Assembly (NCBI RefSeq): GCF_023499215.1
Contig: NZ_JAKHSK010000028.1
Coordinates: 1-62,210, forward strand
Length of the DNA stretch: 62,210 nucleotides
Direction of reading: 5' to 3'
Origin: Zunongwangia pacifica
GTDB taxonomy: Bacteria; Bacteroidota; Bacteroidia; Flavobacteriales; Flavobacteriaceae
Part shown: positions 50,820-61,133 of the stretch, in pieces
Layout: the number at the start of each line of letters is the position of its first letter
How positions within the stretch are numbered: the stretch's first letter is position 1
Notes under the pieces: generated by a model
Seen by the model: the letters and a program-made list of their open reading frames with translations, nothing else
The model's database searches: none
Told to the model about the DNA's origin: nothing
Program-made: the position numbers and the translations under genes

Positions 50820-50880
50820 AGCGTAACTAAAATCGCTAGCGATTTATTTTTAAATTCCCCCTTCGGGGGTTAGGGGGATT
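50785..50880. repeat. Inverted pair of CCCCGAAGGGG-type repeats around a palindrome
   Basis: Left copy at 50785-50814 (ATCCCCCCAAGCCCCCGAAG then GGGAG) and right copy at 50853-50880 in reverse (CCCCCTTCGGGGGTTAGGGG). Between them AAATCGCTAGCGATTT (50830-50845) is a perfect palindrome followed by ATTTTT. The left copy encodes the end of GldA and the right copy reaches the stop of the metX-thrA gene. The whole probably ends both convergent transcripts. Confidence 0.75.
50829..50850 (+). terminator. Terminator between gldA and metX-thrA
   Basis: AAATCGC-TA-GCGATTT stem followed by ATTTTT, nine bases after the gldA stop. Confidence 0.6.
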
Positions 50881-53800
50881 CTATTTCTTTTCAGACAACT
50901 TTAAAATATCACCAAAAACACCACGAGCCGTTACCGCAGCACCGGCGCCGGCGCCCTGAATCACAATTGGGCGATCACCGTAAGATTCGGTATAGATTTC
51001 AAAAATCGAATCGGCTCCTTTTACCTGTCCCAGACTACTATCGTCGGGAACAGAAACCAAAGCAACTTCCAATTCACCTTTGTCCTGCTGTAAATCGCCA
51101 GATAAATCACCGATATATCGCAATACGTGATTTGGCTCTTGCTGCTCTTTTATTTTTTGATAAGTGGCATCTAATTCTTCTAATCTGGACACAAAAGTTT
51201 TTGCATCTCCGCCTCGCAAATCTTCAGGAACAAGATTCTTAATTTTAACGTCGCCAAATTCATTTTGAAGGTCCAATTCTCTTGCAAGAATCAATAATTT
51301 TCGACCTACATCATTTCCGTTTAAATCTTCACGGGGATCGGGCTCGGTAAATCCTTTGTCAATCGCCTCTTTTAAAACACTGCTAAATGTACGATCTTCC
51401 GCAGAAAAAGTATTGAATAAATAACTTAAAGTACCTGAAAACACCCCACGAATTCGGGTAATATTCTCTCCGGAAAGGTGTAAGATCCGAATCGTATCGA
51501 TTAACGGTAATCCTGCACCTACATTGGTTTCATATAAATATTGTTTCTGATTTTTCTCTAAATTATCCCGCAATTCCTTATAAAAATCGAAACTTAAGGT
51601 ATTTGCAATCTTATTGGAAGACACCAAATCGAAGCCATGCTCTACCAATGTATTATAATGCTGAACAAAAGCTTCGCTCGCCGTATTATCTACCGCGATC
51701 AGGTTTTCTAAATGGAATAATTTCGCGTATTTGATCACCTCATCGATCGAGGCTTCCTGTTGTGCTTCTTCTAACTGCGTTTTCCATTCTGAGCCAATGC
51801 CGGTAGCATGAAGCAATAATTTTCTGGAATTAGAAACCGCAAAAATATTCAGTTTTACTTTTTTACGCTCTTCAATGGTAGCAGCCGAATCCAAGATCTG
51901 ATTGATCAAAGTTCCGCCAACCGTTCCGTGGCCAAAAATAGCGATATTAATCTTTTTACAAATCTCGAAGATCTCTCCGTGAATTACATTCAGCGCTTTG
52001 TTTAGCTGTGATTTTTTCACTACCAAACTCACGTTTTTCCCGGTTACCGTGTTATTAAAAAGCAACGGTACGATTTGGTTTCTAATCAGCGCATCGTACG
52101 GTTTATGGAACGTGCTTAGATCCTGCCCAACGATCGAGATTACTGAAACATCATCGACTACCGATATTTTATTTACATCTTTAGAATAAAAATCACTCTC
52201 AAACTCTCGTTCTAAAGCTTTTACCGCGCGAACGGCATTTTCAGCATCTACCACCAAACCAATTCCACGTTCCGAAGAGCCCTGCGAAATAATACTTACA
52301 CTTATCTGGGCATCACCAAGCGCTCGGAAAATCCTGGCATCTACACCAGATTTTCCAAGTAAACCACGACCTTCTAAATTCAGCAAAGCCGTATGTTCTA
52401 AAACCGAAAGGGATTTCATTCCTTCTTTGTTCGGTTTTGCCGTGATCAAAGTTCCCTGATTGTCGTTATTAAAAGTATTCAGGATTCGAAGCGGAATATT
52501 CTTTTCAATTAACGGAATAATAGTTTTGGCGTGTAAAATCGTGGCTCCAAAATTTGCAAGCTCATTCGCTTCGTTATAAGAAAGCTGATCGATTCGTTGT
52601 GCACTCGGTACCAAATCTGGATTCGCCGTGTAAATTCCGTCGACGTGCGTATAATTTTGCAATTCTTCGGCATCCAGGTAATTCGCAATTAAGGAAGCGG
52701 TGTAATTACTTCCATTCCTACCTAAAGTAGTCGTTTCATTTTTAGCATTTGATCCAATAAAACCAGTGATAATATTCACCGTTTTTCCATTGAATTCTTC
52801 AAAATGTTTAACCACATTTTCTTTAGAAAGTGCATCTAAAGGCTGTGCATTGCCAAAAATATCATCGGTTTTAATTAACTGACGGGTATCGGTAAAATTG
52901 GCTTTATAACCGCGCTTTTTCAGGATTTGAGCAATCAATTTAGCCGACATTAATTCGCCCTGAGAAAGTAACTGATCTTTGATCTTCGCGCTGTAATCGC
53001 CCAGCAAACGAACACCTTCAAGTAGTTTTTCGATATTTTTAAATTCTTCGGAAAAATCTACAAAATCATATTCTGAGATCTGGTAGGCTTTAAACTTCTC
53101 GAAGGCCGAAGCAAAATCTTCATTTTCTGATGCTTTTTCCAATAAATTTTCAAGCTGATCTGTGGTTTTTCCTCGTGCTGAAACCACTACCGCAATACGT
53201 TCTTCATTTTTGATCTTTTCTTCAATAATTTCTAAAACCGTATTGATACCTTCTCCGTTGGCTAGAGATTTTCCGCCAAACTTTACTACTTTCATTTTAT
53301 TTGCTTTTTGAAAAATGCCTGCAATTATATTTTCCAGTTGTTTAAATTCGATTAAAAATGCATCGTGACCGTGTAGCGAATGGATTTCGCCATACGTCAC
53401 TTTATTGCTGCTTTGTGCCAGTTGTTTATAAGTCTCCCTGTTTTCTTCCGCAGTAAAAAAAAGATCTGAATCTACCCCGATAATGCAAATATTGGCATTA
53501 ATACTTTCTAAAACCTTATCCAGCTCTGGCCTGCCACGAGAAACGTCGATTGTTTTTAAAAGCTGATTCATTAATTTATAAGCGCCTACCTGAAATCGCT
53601 CCTGAAGTTTTGCACCGTGATGCAGCAACCAGCTTTCTACATTAAAAACCTGAAGTTCTTCGTTTGTAGTTCGCTTAAAACGGGATTTAAAAGACTCTGG
53701 CGTACGATAACACAACATAGCATGCATACGCGCGTCGTGCACCGGATGTTTAGAATTATTTAAAAATAGCTCCTGGATCTGGCAATTAGCGATTAGCCAG

Positions 53801-54267
53801 TCGGTCGATTTCCAGTCGGTTGCCACGGTGATTAAATTATCGGTAATTTCCGGACTTAAGGCTGCCATTTCCCAGGCAATCCCTCCTCCTAGCGAACCAC
53901 CAACCAATGCAAAAAGATGATCGATTTTTAACGAATTTAAGCCTAAAAGAAAGATCCTGGCGATATCTCTCGCGACAAAATCTTTATAGTTTTCGATTAA
54001 AATTCCGTCGTAACCATTCCCGGGGACATTAAAAGCAAGGATGGTATATTTATCGGTATCGATACATTTTTCTGGCCCTACAACATCTTTCCACCAACCG
54101 GTTTCTCCGGCAACTTCAGAATTTCCCGTAAGGGCGTGATTTATCATCACGATAGGCGCCGAATGTAATGGCTGACCAAACACATGATACGACAATGTGA
54201 TATCCTGTGTTGCACCACTTAATGTGGTAAAATCCTGAAGCTGTAATTGTAATAAATCTTGTTTCAA
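50881..54267 (-). CDS. thrA: Trifunctional fusion: MetX-like homoserine acyltransferase + aspartokinase + homoserine dehydrogenase
   Basis: An 1128-residue protein. Residues about 1-320 are a MetX-type alpha/beta-hydrolase acyltransferase (NHALTGNS at 43-50, nucleophile Ser125 in LVGGSLGGG, late His in GHDAFL). From Met325 (MKVVKFGGKSLANGEG) an aspartokinase follows, with two ACT domains at about 640-780 (LLNLEGRGLLGKSGVDARIF, ISVVDDVSVISIVGQ). The homoserine dehydrogenase occupies about 790-1125 (IAIFGHGTVGGTLINQI, LYETNVGAGLPLI, GVFSGTLSYLFN). One chain thus covers three steps leading to O-acyl-homoserine for methionine. An internal start at Met325 could give the bifunctional form. A SAM-I riboswitch lies upstream. 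Confidence 0.93.
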   Translation of the reverse strand: MKQDLLQLQLQDFTTLSGATQDITLSYHVFGQPLHSAPIVMINHALTGNSEVAGETGWWKDVVGPEKCIDTDKYTILAFNVPGNGYDGILIENYKDFVARDIARIFLLGLNSLKIDHLFALVGGSLGGGIAWEMAALSPEITDNLITVATDWKSTDWLIANCQIQELFLNNSKHPVHDARMHAMLCYRTPESFKSRFKRTTNEELQVFNVESWLLHHGAKLQERFQVGAYKLMNQLLKTIDVSRGRPELDKVLESINANICIIGVDSDLFFTAEENRETYKQLAQSSNKVTYGEIHSLHGHDAFLIEFKQLENIIAGIFQKANKMKVVKFGGKSLANGEGINTVLEIIEEKIKNEERIAVVVSARGKTTDQLENLLEKASENEDFASAFEKFKAYQISEYDFVDFSEEFKNIEKLLEGVRLLGDYSAKIKDQLLSQGELMSAKLIAQILKKRGYKANFTDTRQLIKTDDIFGNAQPLDALSKENVVKHFEEFNGKTVNIITGFIGSNAKNETTTLGRNGSNYTASLIANYLDAEELQNYTHVDGIYTANPDLVPSAQRIDQLSYNEANELANFGATILHAKTIIPLIEKNIPLRILNTFNNDNQGTLITAKPNKEGMKSLSVLEHTALLNLEGRGLLGKSGVDARIFRALGDAQISVSIISQGSSERGIGLVVDAENAVRAVKALEREFESDFYSKDVNKISVVDDVSVISIVGQDLSTFHKPYDALIRNQIVPLLFNNTVTGKNVSLVVKKSQLNKALNVIHGEIFEICKKINIAIFGHGTVGGTLINQILDSAATIEERKKVKLNIFAVSNSRKLLLHATGIGSEWKTQLEEAQQEASIDEVIKYAKLFHLENLIAVDNTASEAFVQHYNTLVEHGFDLVSSNKIANTLSFDFYKELRDNLEKNQKQYLYETNVGAGLPLIDTIRILHLSGENITRIRGVFSGTLSYLFNTFSAEDRTFSSVLKEAIDKGFTEPDPREDLNGNDVGRKLLILARELDLQNEFGDVKIKNLVPEDLRGGDAKTFVSRLEELDATYQKIKEQQEPNHVLRYIGDLSGDLQQDKGELEVALVSVPDDSSLGQVKGADSIFEIYTESYGDRPIVIQGAGAGAAVTARGVFGDILKLSEKK

Positions 54268-54390
54268 CTTTTCTCTTTTTAAACTTTTGAAAGCTTAAAA
54301 CCGACTGAAATAGGCTAAAACCCTTTGATGGGTGCGCGCTTTGTTATGATCAAGAAAAGTTTGTGAGAATAATTCGATGAAGAATCTATC

Positions 54391-54490
54391 TGTTATCTAT
54401 CCGGAAATCGGTAGAACGTAGCACCTTCTTTGTTGGCAAAGGGTTGCTAAGGCTTCAGCGGGTCTATTCCCTCGGCCTTTCTTGATAACA
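54391..54490 (-). promoter_or_regulatory. SAM-I (S-box) riboswitch of metX-thrA
   Basis: On the minus strand TGTTATC (54490-54484) closes with GATAACA (54397-54391). Inside are the S-box signatures AAGAAAGGCCGAGGGAATAG, ACCCGCTGAAGCC and TTAGCAACC, then a CCTTTG/CAAAG-AAGG arm and GGTGCTA. About 120 bases separate it from the ATG. A short ACCC/GGGT hairpin with TTTT near 54316-54333 may be the expression platform, but it is weak. SAM binding would lower expression of the methionine-branch fusion. Confidence 0.92.
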
Positions 54491-54727
54491 ATCAGTAAGT
54501 TTCTGAACTTTGTGACCACAAATTACGGTAATAATTTGCGATCGACCAACATTTTTTTATAAATAGTAGTTAATAGTGAGAATTGAGTAATTAGATTTTT
54601 GCCTTTTGGCTCATATTTAATTTGAAATGAGCATGAGATGCTGAAACAAGTTCAGCATGACTTCAAATATTAAAATCAATTTTAGAGCAAATCTATTCTC
54701 TATATTCTTTTTTTCTCTACACTTTTC

Positions 54728-54936
54728 AATTCAAAATTCAGCATTTAAAATAATTAAGTTTTGATTCTTGATTCTCCAAAGCTAACAGCGAAGCGGTCTA
54801 AAGTCTAGGTTCTGGCAACACCTACTGATTTATTCTAATAATGGTGTCATTTCGAGCCTGCCTTGCCGGCAGGCAGGCGCAACGAAGTGAAGTCGAGAAA
54901 TCTCTGGTTCAAACGAAAATAAAGATTTCTCCATTC
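54728..54936. repeat. 210-base direct repeat, copy 1
   Basis: Begins ATTCAAAATTCAGCA and ends AAGATTTCTCCATT. The inner 120 bases (from TTCTGGCAACACCTACTGAT on) are identical to copy 2 except for an extra four bases (AGGC) in the CCTTGCCGGCAGGCAGGC palindrome. Confidence 0.9.
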
Positions 54937-55260
54937 CACTACGCGTCACTTGCCTGTTAGCGAAATTCAAGACAAATAAATATTCAGACTAATAAGAATT
55001 TAATCTACTTTCTTTTTATCATTGCCATAAAAAGAAACAAAAAGGTCTAGTCTTATTTTTGATATCTTGAAAAACTGCTGAAAAATTACACATGCGTTCT
55101 GCAACCGCTCCGCTAGGCAGAACTCCTCTGCCAGCCGCGCAATTCTTCATTGTTTTTACTACGATAACAAAAAGTAGGACGATATTAGATTAATTGTAAC
55201 TTTTGGATAATAGTGATTCTTAGTTTCTTTCTTTTTGATTGCTTTGAAAAAGCTATTTTC

Positions 55261-55472
55261 AATTCAAAATTCAGCATTCAAAATTCAAAATAATTAAGTC
55301 CTGACTCTTGATTCTTAAAATCTAACAGCGAAACGGTTTAAAGTCCATGTTCTGGCAACACCTACTGATTTATTCTAATAATGGTGTCATTTCGAGCCTG
55401 CCTTGCCGGCAGGCGCAACGAAGTGAAGTCGAGAAATCTCTGGTTCAAACGAAAATAAAGATTTCTCCATTG
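55261..55472. repeat. 210-base direct repeat, copy 2
   Basis: Same orientation as copy 1, about 530 bases away. The left 80 bases differ at scattered places; the right 120 are identical apart from the four-base deletion in the palindrome. It continues into the TTCAGTCGAAATGACAAACG end typical of a Flavobacteriaceae dispersed repeat. Confidence 0.9.
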
Positions 55473-55620
55473 CGCTGCGCTTCAGTCGAAATGACAAACG
55501 ATAAAAAGCTTTGAATCTTCATTCAAAATAATTAAGTCCTGACTCTTGATTCTTGATTCTTAAAATCTCAAAGCGCAGCGATCTAAATTCTAACTACTAA
55601 CAGCTTTAGCGGTCTAACTA

Positions 55621-56577
55621 CTAAAACACCGCTTTAGCGATCTGCTTGATATTTGAACTTTTTCCCATCGAATAAAAATGCAATACCGGTACGCCGGCGG
55701 CTTTTAATTCTTTGGTTTGCTCGATTGCCCATTCGATTCCTACCTGGCGCACTTCCTTATTGTTTTTACAGGCTTCAACACTATCAATCAATGCCTGCGG
55801 AAGATCGATACTAAATACATGCGGTAATAATTGTAAATGCTTTTTCACTGCAATGGGTTTGATTCCCGGAATTATAGGCACATTAATCCCCATTTCTTTT
55901 GCTTTCTCTACAAACTCAAAATATGCCTGGTTATTAAAGAACATCTGGGTTACCACGTAATCGGCTCCGGCATCTACCTTTGCTTTTAGTTTTTTAAGAT
56001 CGGTTTCTAAAGAAGGTGATTCTAAATGCTTTTCTGGATAACCTGCCACACCAATACAGAAATCAGGATGATTTTCAGAATCGATAACCTCATTCAGATA
56101 TTTTCCTTTTGAAAGATCACGAATCTGGCCTACCAAATCATTCGCATAGCAATGCCCTCCTTTGGTGGGTTCAAAATAACGTTGATGTTTCATCGCGTCA
56201 CCACGCAAGGCCATTACATTTTCGATGCCCAAATAATGGCAATCGACCAAAACATACTCGGTTTCCTCTTTGGTAAACCCGCCACACAACACATGCGGAA
56301 TGGTATCGACATCATATTTTTGTTTAATTGCCGCACAAATTCCAACCGTTCCCGGGCGCATTCTGGTAATTTTACGTTCTAATAATCCATCTTCGCGTTT
56401 TATATAAATATGCTCTTCTCGCGAGGTGGTTACATCTATAAACGGCGGATTAAATTCCATTAAAGGATCGATATTATCGTATAATTCCTGAATATTTTTT
56501 CCCTTTTGTGGTGGAACGATTTCAAATGAAAAAAGCGTTTTCCCTTTTGCTCTTTCTATATGCTCGGTTACTTTCAT
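55621..56577 (-). CDS. metF: Methylenetetrahydrofolate reductase
   Basis: A 318-residue MetF of normal domain size. TIM-barrel landmarks: SFEIVPPQKGKNI near the N-terminus with the catalytic Glu, DVTTSREEH, HVLCGGFTKEETEYVLVD, ENVMALRGDA, DAGADYVVTQMFFNNQAYF and VPIIPGIKPI. It reduces methylene-THF to methyl-THF, the methyl donor for MetH encoded upstream on the same strand. It is separated from metH by 172 bases holding repeats, and no riboswitch lies directly before it. Confidence 0.96.
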   Translation of the reverse strand: MKVTEHIERAKGKTLFSFEIVPPQKGKNIQELYDNIDPLMEFNPPFIDVTTSREEHIYIKREDGLLERKITRMRPGTVGICAAIKQKYDVDTIPHVLCGGFTKEETEYVLVDCHYLGIENVMALRGDAMKHQRYFEPTKGGHCYANDLVGQIRDLSKGKYLNEVIDSENHPDFCIGVAGYPEKHLESPSLETDLKKLKAKVDAGADYVVTQMFFNNQAYFEFVEKAKEMGINVPIIPGIKPIAVKKHLQLLPHVFSIDLPQALIDSVEACKNNKEVRQVGIEWAIEQTKELKAAGVPVLHFYSMGKSSNIKQIAKAVF

Positions 56578-56619
56578 TGTCTTAAGCTATTAGCTGTTAG
56601 CTAGTATCATTTTTAAGTT

Positions 56620-56722
56620 ATTTCCGTCACACTGAACTTGTTTCAGGGTCTCATCAAATTTAACTTAACAGATGAGATTCCGGATCAAGCCCGCCTCGCC
56701 GGCTGGCAGGTCCGGAATGACA
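56620..56722. repeat. Imperfect palindromic dispersed repeat between metF and metH
   Basis: TTCCGTCACACTGAACTTG-type sequence running to CCGGAATGACAG, with GATGAGATTCCGGATC in the middle and a CGCCTCGCCGGCTGGCAGG core. Related copies are near 61005-61095 and 61763-61818. Confidence 0.7.
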
Positions 56723-56749
56723 GTATTTTTCAGCAGATAATTCCAACTA

Positions 56750-59470
56750 TTAATCTGCAATATTAGGATTCAGCCATTTTTCGGCTTTTTTATATTCTAT
56801 TCCTTTGCGCTGGGCAAAATCTTTTACCTGATCTTCTTTTATCTTTCCTAGTCCGAAATACCTTGCTTCAGGATTGGCAAAATAATAGCCACTTACACTG
56901 GCTGCCGGCCACATGGCTAAACTTTCGGTAAGTTTTACACCTATGCGCTCTTCAACCTTCAGCAACTCCCAAATCGTAAGTTTTTCTAAATGATCGGGAC
57001 AGGCCGGATATCCCGGTGCAGGACGAATTCCTTTATAATTTTCTTTAATCAGTTCTTCGTTACTTAAATTTTCTTCGGAAGCATATCCCCAATCTTCTTT
57101 TCTAATTTTTTCATGAAGATATTCAGCAAAAGCCTCCGCAAAACGATCGGCCAGGGCTTTGATCATAATTGAATTATAATCGTCGTGATTTTTCTCGAAT
57201 TCTGTTGCTAATTCCTGCGTTCCAAATCCTGTAGTTACGCAAAAACAGCCCATATAATCTTTAATACCGCTATCTTTTGGCGCGATAAAATCAGATAAGG
57301 CGAAATTAGGCTTTCCGCCATGCTTTTTTAATTGCTGGCGCAGGGTTCTGAAAATAATCCTTTTTTCTTCGCAATCTTCTTCAAATTTCACCTCGATATC
57401 ATCATCGTTGATGGTATTGGCTTCAAAAAGACCAAAAATCGCCTTCGCTTTTAATAGTTTTTCCTCTAAAATTCGCTTAAGCAATACCTGAGCATCGGCA
57501 AATAAAGATTTTGCCTGTTCGCCCACTACTTCATCTTCTAAAATCTTAGGATAACGACCATGAAGATCCCAACTTCTAAAAAACGGACTCCAATCGATAT
57601 AATCTAAGAGTTTATCTAACTCGAAATCTTCTAAAACCTGAATCCCAAGCTTATTGGGCTTACTGATATTGGTTAAATTCCAGTCGATTTTGAAATTATT
57701 TTCCCGCGCTTCTTCAATAGAAAGAAAGCTCTTTACTTTGCTTCGCTTCCCAAAATTATTTCTAAAAACTTCATATTCAGATTTGAGGTTTTCGATATAT
57801 GTTTTTCGGGTACGCTCATTCAATAAATCCCCAACAACCGTAACGGCTCGAGAGGCATCATTAACATGCGCTACGGCATGCATATATTGCGGATCGATCT
57901 TAACTGCAGTGTGTGCTTTAGACGTTGTTGCCCCACCAATTAATAAGGGTACCGAAAAGTTTTGCCGTTGCATTTCTTTAGCTAAAAAAACCATTTCATC
58001 TAAAGAAGGGGTGATTAATCCGCTTAATCCAATCGCATCTACATTTTCAGCTTTAGCAGTTTCAATAATTTTCTCGGGTGGCACCATTACGCCAAGATCT
58101 ACGATCTCGTAATTATTACATCCTAAAACAACACTTACGATATTTTTACCAATATCGTGAACATCACCTTTTACAGTGGCCATCAACACTTTTCCGGCAG
58201 ATTCCCGTTTACTGGATTTATCCTCTTCAATATATGGCAATAAATAAGCTACGGCTTTCTTCATCACCCGTGCCGATTTTACCACCTGCGGAAGAAACAT
58301 TTTTCCGCTTCCAAAAAGATCTCCAACCACATTCATTCCCGTCATTAAATGCCCTTCAATCACATCGATAGGTTTTTCTGAAGTGATTCGTGCTTGCTCA
58401 ACATCTTCAACTACATACGCATCAATACCTTTTACAAGCGCATGTGTAATACGACTTTGTAGTGATTCTTCCCGCCAGCTTAAATCAACTTTACTGGTTT
58501 TAGCCGATCCTTTTACGGTTTCCGCAAAATCCAATAAACGCTCGGTTGCATCGTCACGACGATCTAAAATTACATCTTCTACATGCTCTAAAAGATCCTT
58601 AGGAATTTCATCGTAAACCTCTAATAGAGCCGGATTCACAATTCCCATATTCATTCCGGCCTTAATGGCATAATACAGAAAAACCGAATGCATGGCTTCA
58701 CGCACCGGATTATTCCCGCGGAAAGAAAAAGATACATTACTAACCCCGCCACTTACACTACAATGTGGTAAGTTTTCTTTTACCCAACGTGTAGCTTCGA
58801 TAAAATCGATGGCATTTCTACGATGTTCGTCCATCCCGGTTCCTACCGGAAAAATATTTAAATCGAAAATGATATCTTCCGGTGAGAATTTTACTTTATC
58901 GACCAGGATATCGTAAGAGCGCTTCGCTATTTCGATTCGGCGTTTGTAATTATCGGCCTGCCCAACTTCATCAAAAGCCATTACGATTACAGCGGCACCA
59001 TAACGCTTTATCTTTTTGGCGTGATCAATAAACTGCTCTTCGCCTTCTTTAAGCGAAATTGAGTTTACTACGCATTTCCCCTGCACTACCTGTAGACCAG
59101 CTTCGATAATTTCCCATTTAGAACTATCGATCATGATGGGAACACGGGCAATATCGGGTTCTGCAACAATAAGATTCAGGAATCTTACCATGGCTTCTTT
59201 ACCATCGATTAACCCGTCATCCATATTGATATCGATAATCTGCGCACCTCCATCTACCTGATCGCGGGCAATATCGAGTGCTTCATCAAACTTTTCTTCT
59301 TTTACCAATCGAAGAAACTTTCGAGAACCTGCCACGTTGGTACGCTCTCCCACATTTACAAAATTACTTTCTGGAGTAATGATAAGCGGCTCCAGACCAG
59401 ATAATTGTAAAGGGCGATACTCTTTTTTAGGTGAAGTATTATTTGCTAAATTACTGTCTAATCCTTCCAT
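56750..59470 (-). CDS. metH: Methionine synthase, C-terminal subunit (pterin, cobalamin and activation domains)
   Basis: A 906-residue protein carrying the MetH domains that follow the homocysteine-binding part. The methyl-THF-binding domain is at about 25-300 ([32 protein letters not shown]). The cobalamin cap and binding domains are at about 325-560, with the axial histidine in DVHDIGKNI at about 434-442 and [12 protein letters not shown]. The SAM-dependent reactivation domain is at about 570-900 ([32 protein letters not shown]). Homocysteine methyltransferase is encoded separately just upstream with a one-base gap. Together they form a split MetH, known in Bacteroidota. Confidence 0.96.
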   Translation of the reverse strand: MEGLDSNLANNTSPKKEYRPLQLSGLEPLIITPESNFVNVGERTNVAGSRKFLRLVKEEKFDEALDIARDQVDGGAQIIDINMDDGLIDGKEAMVRFLNLIVAEPDIARVPIMIDSSKWEIIEAGLQVVQGKCVVNSISLKEGEEQFIDHAKKIKRYGAAVIVMAFDEVGQADNYKRRIEIAKRSYDILVDKVKFSPEDIIFDLNIFPVGTGMDEHRRNAIDFIEATRWVKENLPHCSVSGGVSNVSFSFRGNNPVREAMHSVFLYYAIKAGMNMGIVNPALLEVYDEIPKDLLEHVEDVILDRRDDATERLLDFAETVKGSAKTSKVDLSWREESLQSRITHALVKGIDAYVVEDVEQARITSEKPIDVIEGHLMTGMNVVGDLFGSGKMFLPQVVKSARVMKKAVAYLLPYIEEDKSSKRESAGKVLMATVKGDVHDIGKNIVSVVLGCNNYEIVDLGVMVPPEKIIETAKAENVDAIGLSGLITPSLDEMVFLAKEMQRQNFSVPLLIGGATTSKAHTAVKIDPQYMHAVAHVNDASRAVTVVGDLLNERTRKTYIENLKSEYEVFRNNFGKRSKVKSFLSIEEARENNFKIDWNLTNISKPNKLGIQVLEDFELDKLLDYIDWSPFFRSWDLHGRYPKILEDEVVGEQAKSLFADAQVLLKRILEEKLLKAKAIFGLFEANTINDDDIEVKFEEDCEEKRIIFRTLRQQLKKHGGKPNFALSDFIAPKDSGIKDYMGCFCVTTGFGTQELATEFEKNHDDYNSIMIKALADRFAEAFAEYLHEKIRKEDWGYASEENLSNEELIKENYKGIRPAPGYPACPDHLEKLTIWELLKVEERIGVKLTESLAMWPAASVSGYYFANPEARYFGLGKIKEDQVKDFAQRKGIEYKKAEKWLNPNIAD

Positions 59471-59471
59471 C

Positions 59472-60491
59472 TTAGGCCGAAGCTTTTTTATGTTGAAGAC
59501 TTTTTATCGGTCGTGGTTTATATTCTTTTGCAATATCTGCAATTGCTTTGATGTGAGCTGGTGTCGTACCACAACATCCCCCGAGAATGTTCACCAGACT
59601 TTTATCCAAATATTCACGGGTTTGCTTTGCCATTTCCTCTGGGGATTCGTCATACTCTCCAAAGGCGTTTGGCAGCCCCGCGTTAGGATAGGCTGACACT
59701 CCGTATTGCGTTTTATAACTCAGCACTTCCAAATGTGGTGTTAACTGCTTTGCTCCTAGCGCACAATTAAATCCAATACTCATAAGTGGAATATGTGATA
59801 CTGAAATTAAAAAAGCCTCCGCTGTTTGCCCGGATAAAGTTCTGCCTGAAGCATCTGTAATGGTACCGCTTACCATCACCGGAATATCCAGATCTAATTC
59901 TTCTTTAAGTTCGTCGATAGCGAAAAGTGCTGCTTTTGCATTTAAGGTATCAAAAACAGTTTCTACCAGAAGAATATCTACTCCGCCTTTAATCAAAGCT
60001 CTTGCTTGTTGTTTATACGCGATTCGAAGTTCATCAAACGAAATGGCCCGAAATCCCGGATCATTTACATCTGGAGACATACTCGCGGTTTTATTGGTAG
60101 GCCCCATCGCCCCGGCAACAAATTTAGGTTGATCGGGATTTGCTTCGGTTAATTCAGTAGCTACTTGTTTAGCGATTCTGGCTGATTCGTAATTTAATTC
60201 CTCAACCAGTTCTTCCATTTGATAATCTGCCATAGCTATGGTAGTACCAGAAAAAGTGTTGGTTTCTACAATATCGGCTCCTGCCTGAAAGTATTTCTTA
60301 TGAATTGTGGCAATCGCCTCTGGTTGGGTAATTGAAAGCAGGTCGTTATTTCCTTTTACAGAAACTGGCCAGTCTTTAAAACGATCTCCACGGAAATCTT
60401 CTTCAGAAAATTTATATTCCTGAAGCATGGTTCCCATCGCCCCATCAAGTATTAATATTTTTTCAGCTAATAATTCTTCTAATTTCGACAT
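59472..60491 (-). CDS. metH: Methionine synthase, N-terminal homocysteine S-methyltransferase subunit
   Basis: A 339-residue homocysteine-binding module. The N-terminus has [20 protein letters not shown]; the zinc-binding cysteines are in GFNCALG (about residue 239) and [11 protein letters not shown] (about 305-306). It accepts the methyl group via cobalamin held by the partner protein encoded immediately downstream. The stop and the next ATG are one base apart, so stoichiometric translation is likely. A SAM-I riboswitch precedes it by 51 bases. Confidence 0.95.
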   Translation of the reverse strand: MSKLEELLAEKILILDGAMGTMLQEYKFSEEDFRGDRFKDWPVSVKGNNDLLSITQPEAIATIHKKYFQAGADIVETNTFSGTTIAMADYQMEELVEELNYESARIAKQVATELTEANPDQPKFVAGAMGPTNKTASMSPDVNDPGFRAISFDELRIAYKQQARALIKGGVDILLVETVFDTLNAKAALFAIDELKEELDLDIPVMVSGTITDASGRTLSGQTAEAFLISVSHIPLMSIGFNCALGAKQLTPHLEVLSYKTQYGVSAYPNAGLPNAFGEYDESPEEMAKQTREYLDKSLVNILGGCCGTTPAHIKAIADIAKEYKPRPIKSLQHKKASA

Positions 60492-60542
60492 GTTATGCTA
60501 TTCTATTGGCTATCAAAAAAAGAAGATAAGGAAAGTCTGTTT

Positions 60543-60657
60543 GTTATCTATCTACGTAAAATACGCAGTAGAAGGTAGCACCTTCTCCCAATATCGTTTA
60601 GATAAGGAGGGTTGCTAAGGCTTCACAGGGTCTAATCCCTCAACCTTTCTTGATAAC
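60543..60657 (-). promoter_or_regulatory. SAM-I (S-box) riboswitch of metH
   Basis: On the minus strand GTTATC (60657-60652) closes with GATAAC (60548-60543). Conserved segments: AAGAAAGGTTGAGGGATTAG, ACCCTGTGAAGCC, TTAGCAACC and GGTGCTACC. A TACTGCGTATTTTACGTAG hairpin forms the last arm. The third arm is longer than in the other riboswitch. There is no obvious terminator in the remaining 51 bases, so control may be on translation. Confidence 0.93.
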
Positions 60658-61133
60658 GCTAATAAATTTATGAACTGAGGCCGCTAATATACGGCGATCT
60701 ATTATAATGACAAGAGAATGAGTAAAAATCTTAGTTTACTTCTTCTTTATTACTGAAAAAAAATTAATCAATTATTTCCTTAAAATAATTCTGTTCATTT
60801 TTTCCATTGATGAAAAAACGAACCAAAAAAATCTAGGCTTACGAATCTTGCTTGAAATTGTATGTTCGGAAGCTAAATTTTAGAAACTCGCTTCGCTCAA
60901 ACAGCCTAAAATTTTTCACGCTTCGCTCACTTTCAATTTTACAAGCAATTTTCGATAGGCCACAAAAAAGATTCAAAATAAGAAATCGATTTTTAATTCA
61001 GTATAAGTCATCCTGAACTCGATTCAGGATCTCATCACATTTTCTGCTTTATGAGATTCCGTACCTCCCGATAGTTAGTTATCGGAACGGAATGACTGTA
61101 GTTGTTTAATTTCAATAAAAGGAAAATCAAGTT
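60658..61133. other. Intergenic region with dispersed repeats, no gene
   Basis: Contains a Bacteroidota-type repeat starting near 60795 (TTTTTTCCATTGATGAAAAA, then CGAACCAAAAAAATCTAGGC), a CTCGCTTCGCTCAAACAGCC segment near 60888, the 22-base block at 60937 shared with 61912, and from 61005 a GTCATCCTGAACTCGATTC repeat ending GGAATGAC with a CCCGATAGTTAGTTATCGG inverted repeat inside. Confidence 0.65.
60937..60958. repeat. 22-base repeat, copy 1
   Basis: TTTTACAAGCAATTTTCGAT plus AG, identical to 61912-61933, about 975 bases away on the same strand, in both cases at the end of a longer dispersed repeat. Confidence 0.75.

Larger units (their letters stand above)
54491..55620. other. 1.1-kb intergenic region made of dispersed repeats
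   Basis: No convincing gene. It contains two near-identical copies of a 210-base unit (listed separately), a GATGCTGAAACAAGTTCAGC repeat near 54638 of the type that ends in ATGAC, a Bacteroidota-wide repeat with CATTGCCATAAAAAGAAACA near 55020, and a third partial copy of the TAATTAAGTCCTGACTCTTG segment near 55530. Confidence 0.7.

Noticed and set aside
54316-54333. Clear terminator for the metX-thrA riboswitch
   Set aside because: Only a four-base-pair ACCC/GGGT stem with four T; too weak to claim.
54491-55620. CRISPR array or hidden genes in the long repeat-rich gap
   Set aside because: The repeats are two long copies and scattered palindromes, not regularly spaced short repeats, and no reading frame has coding character.
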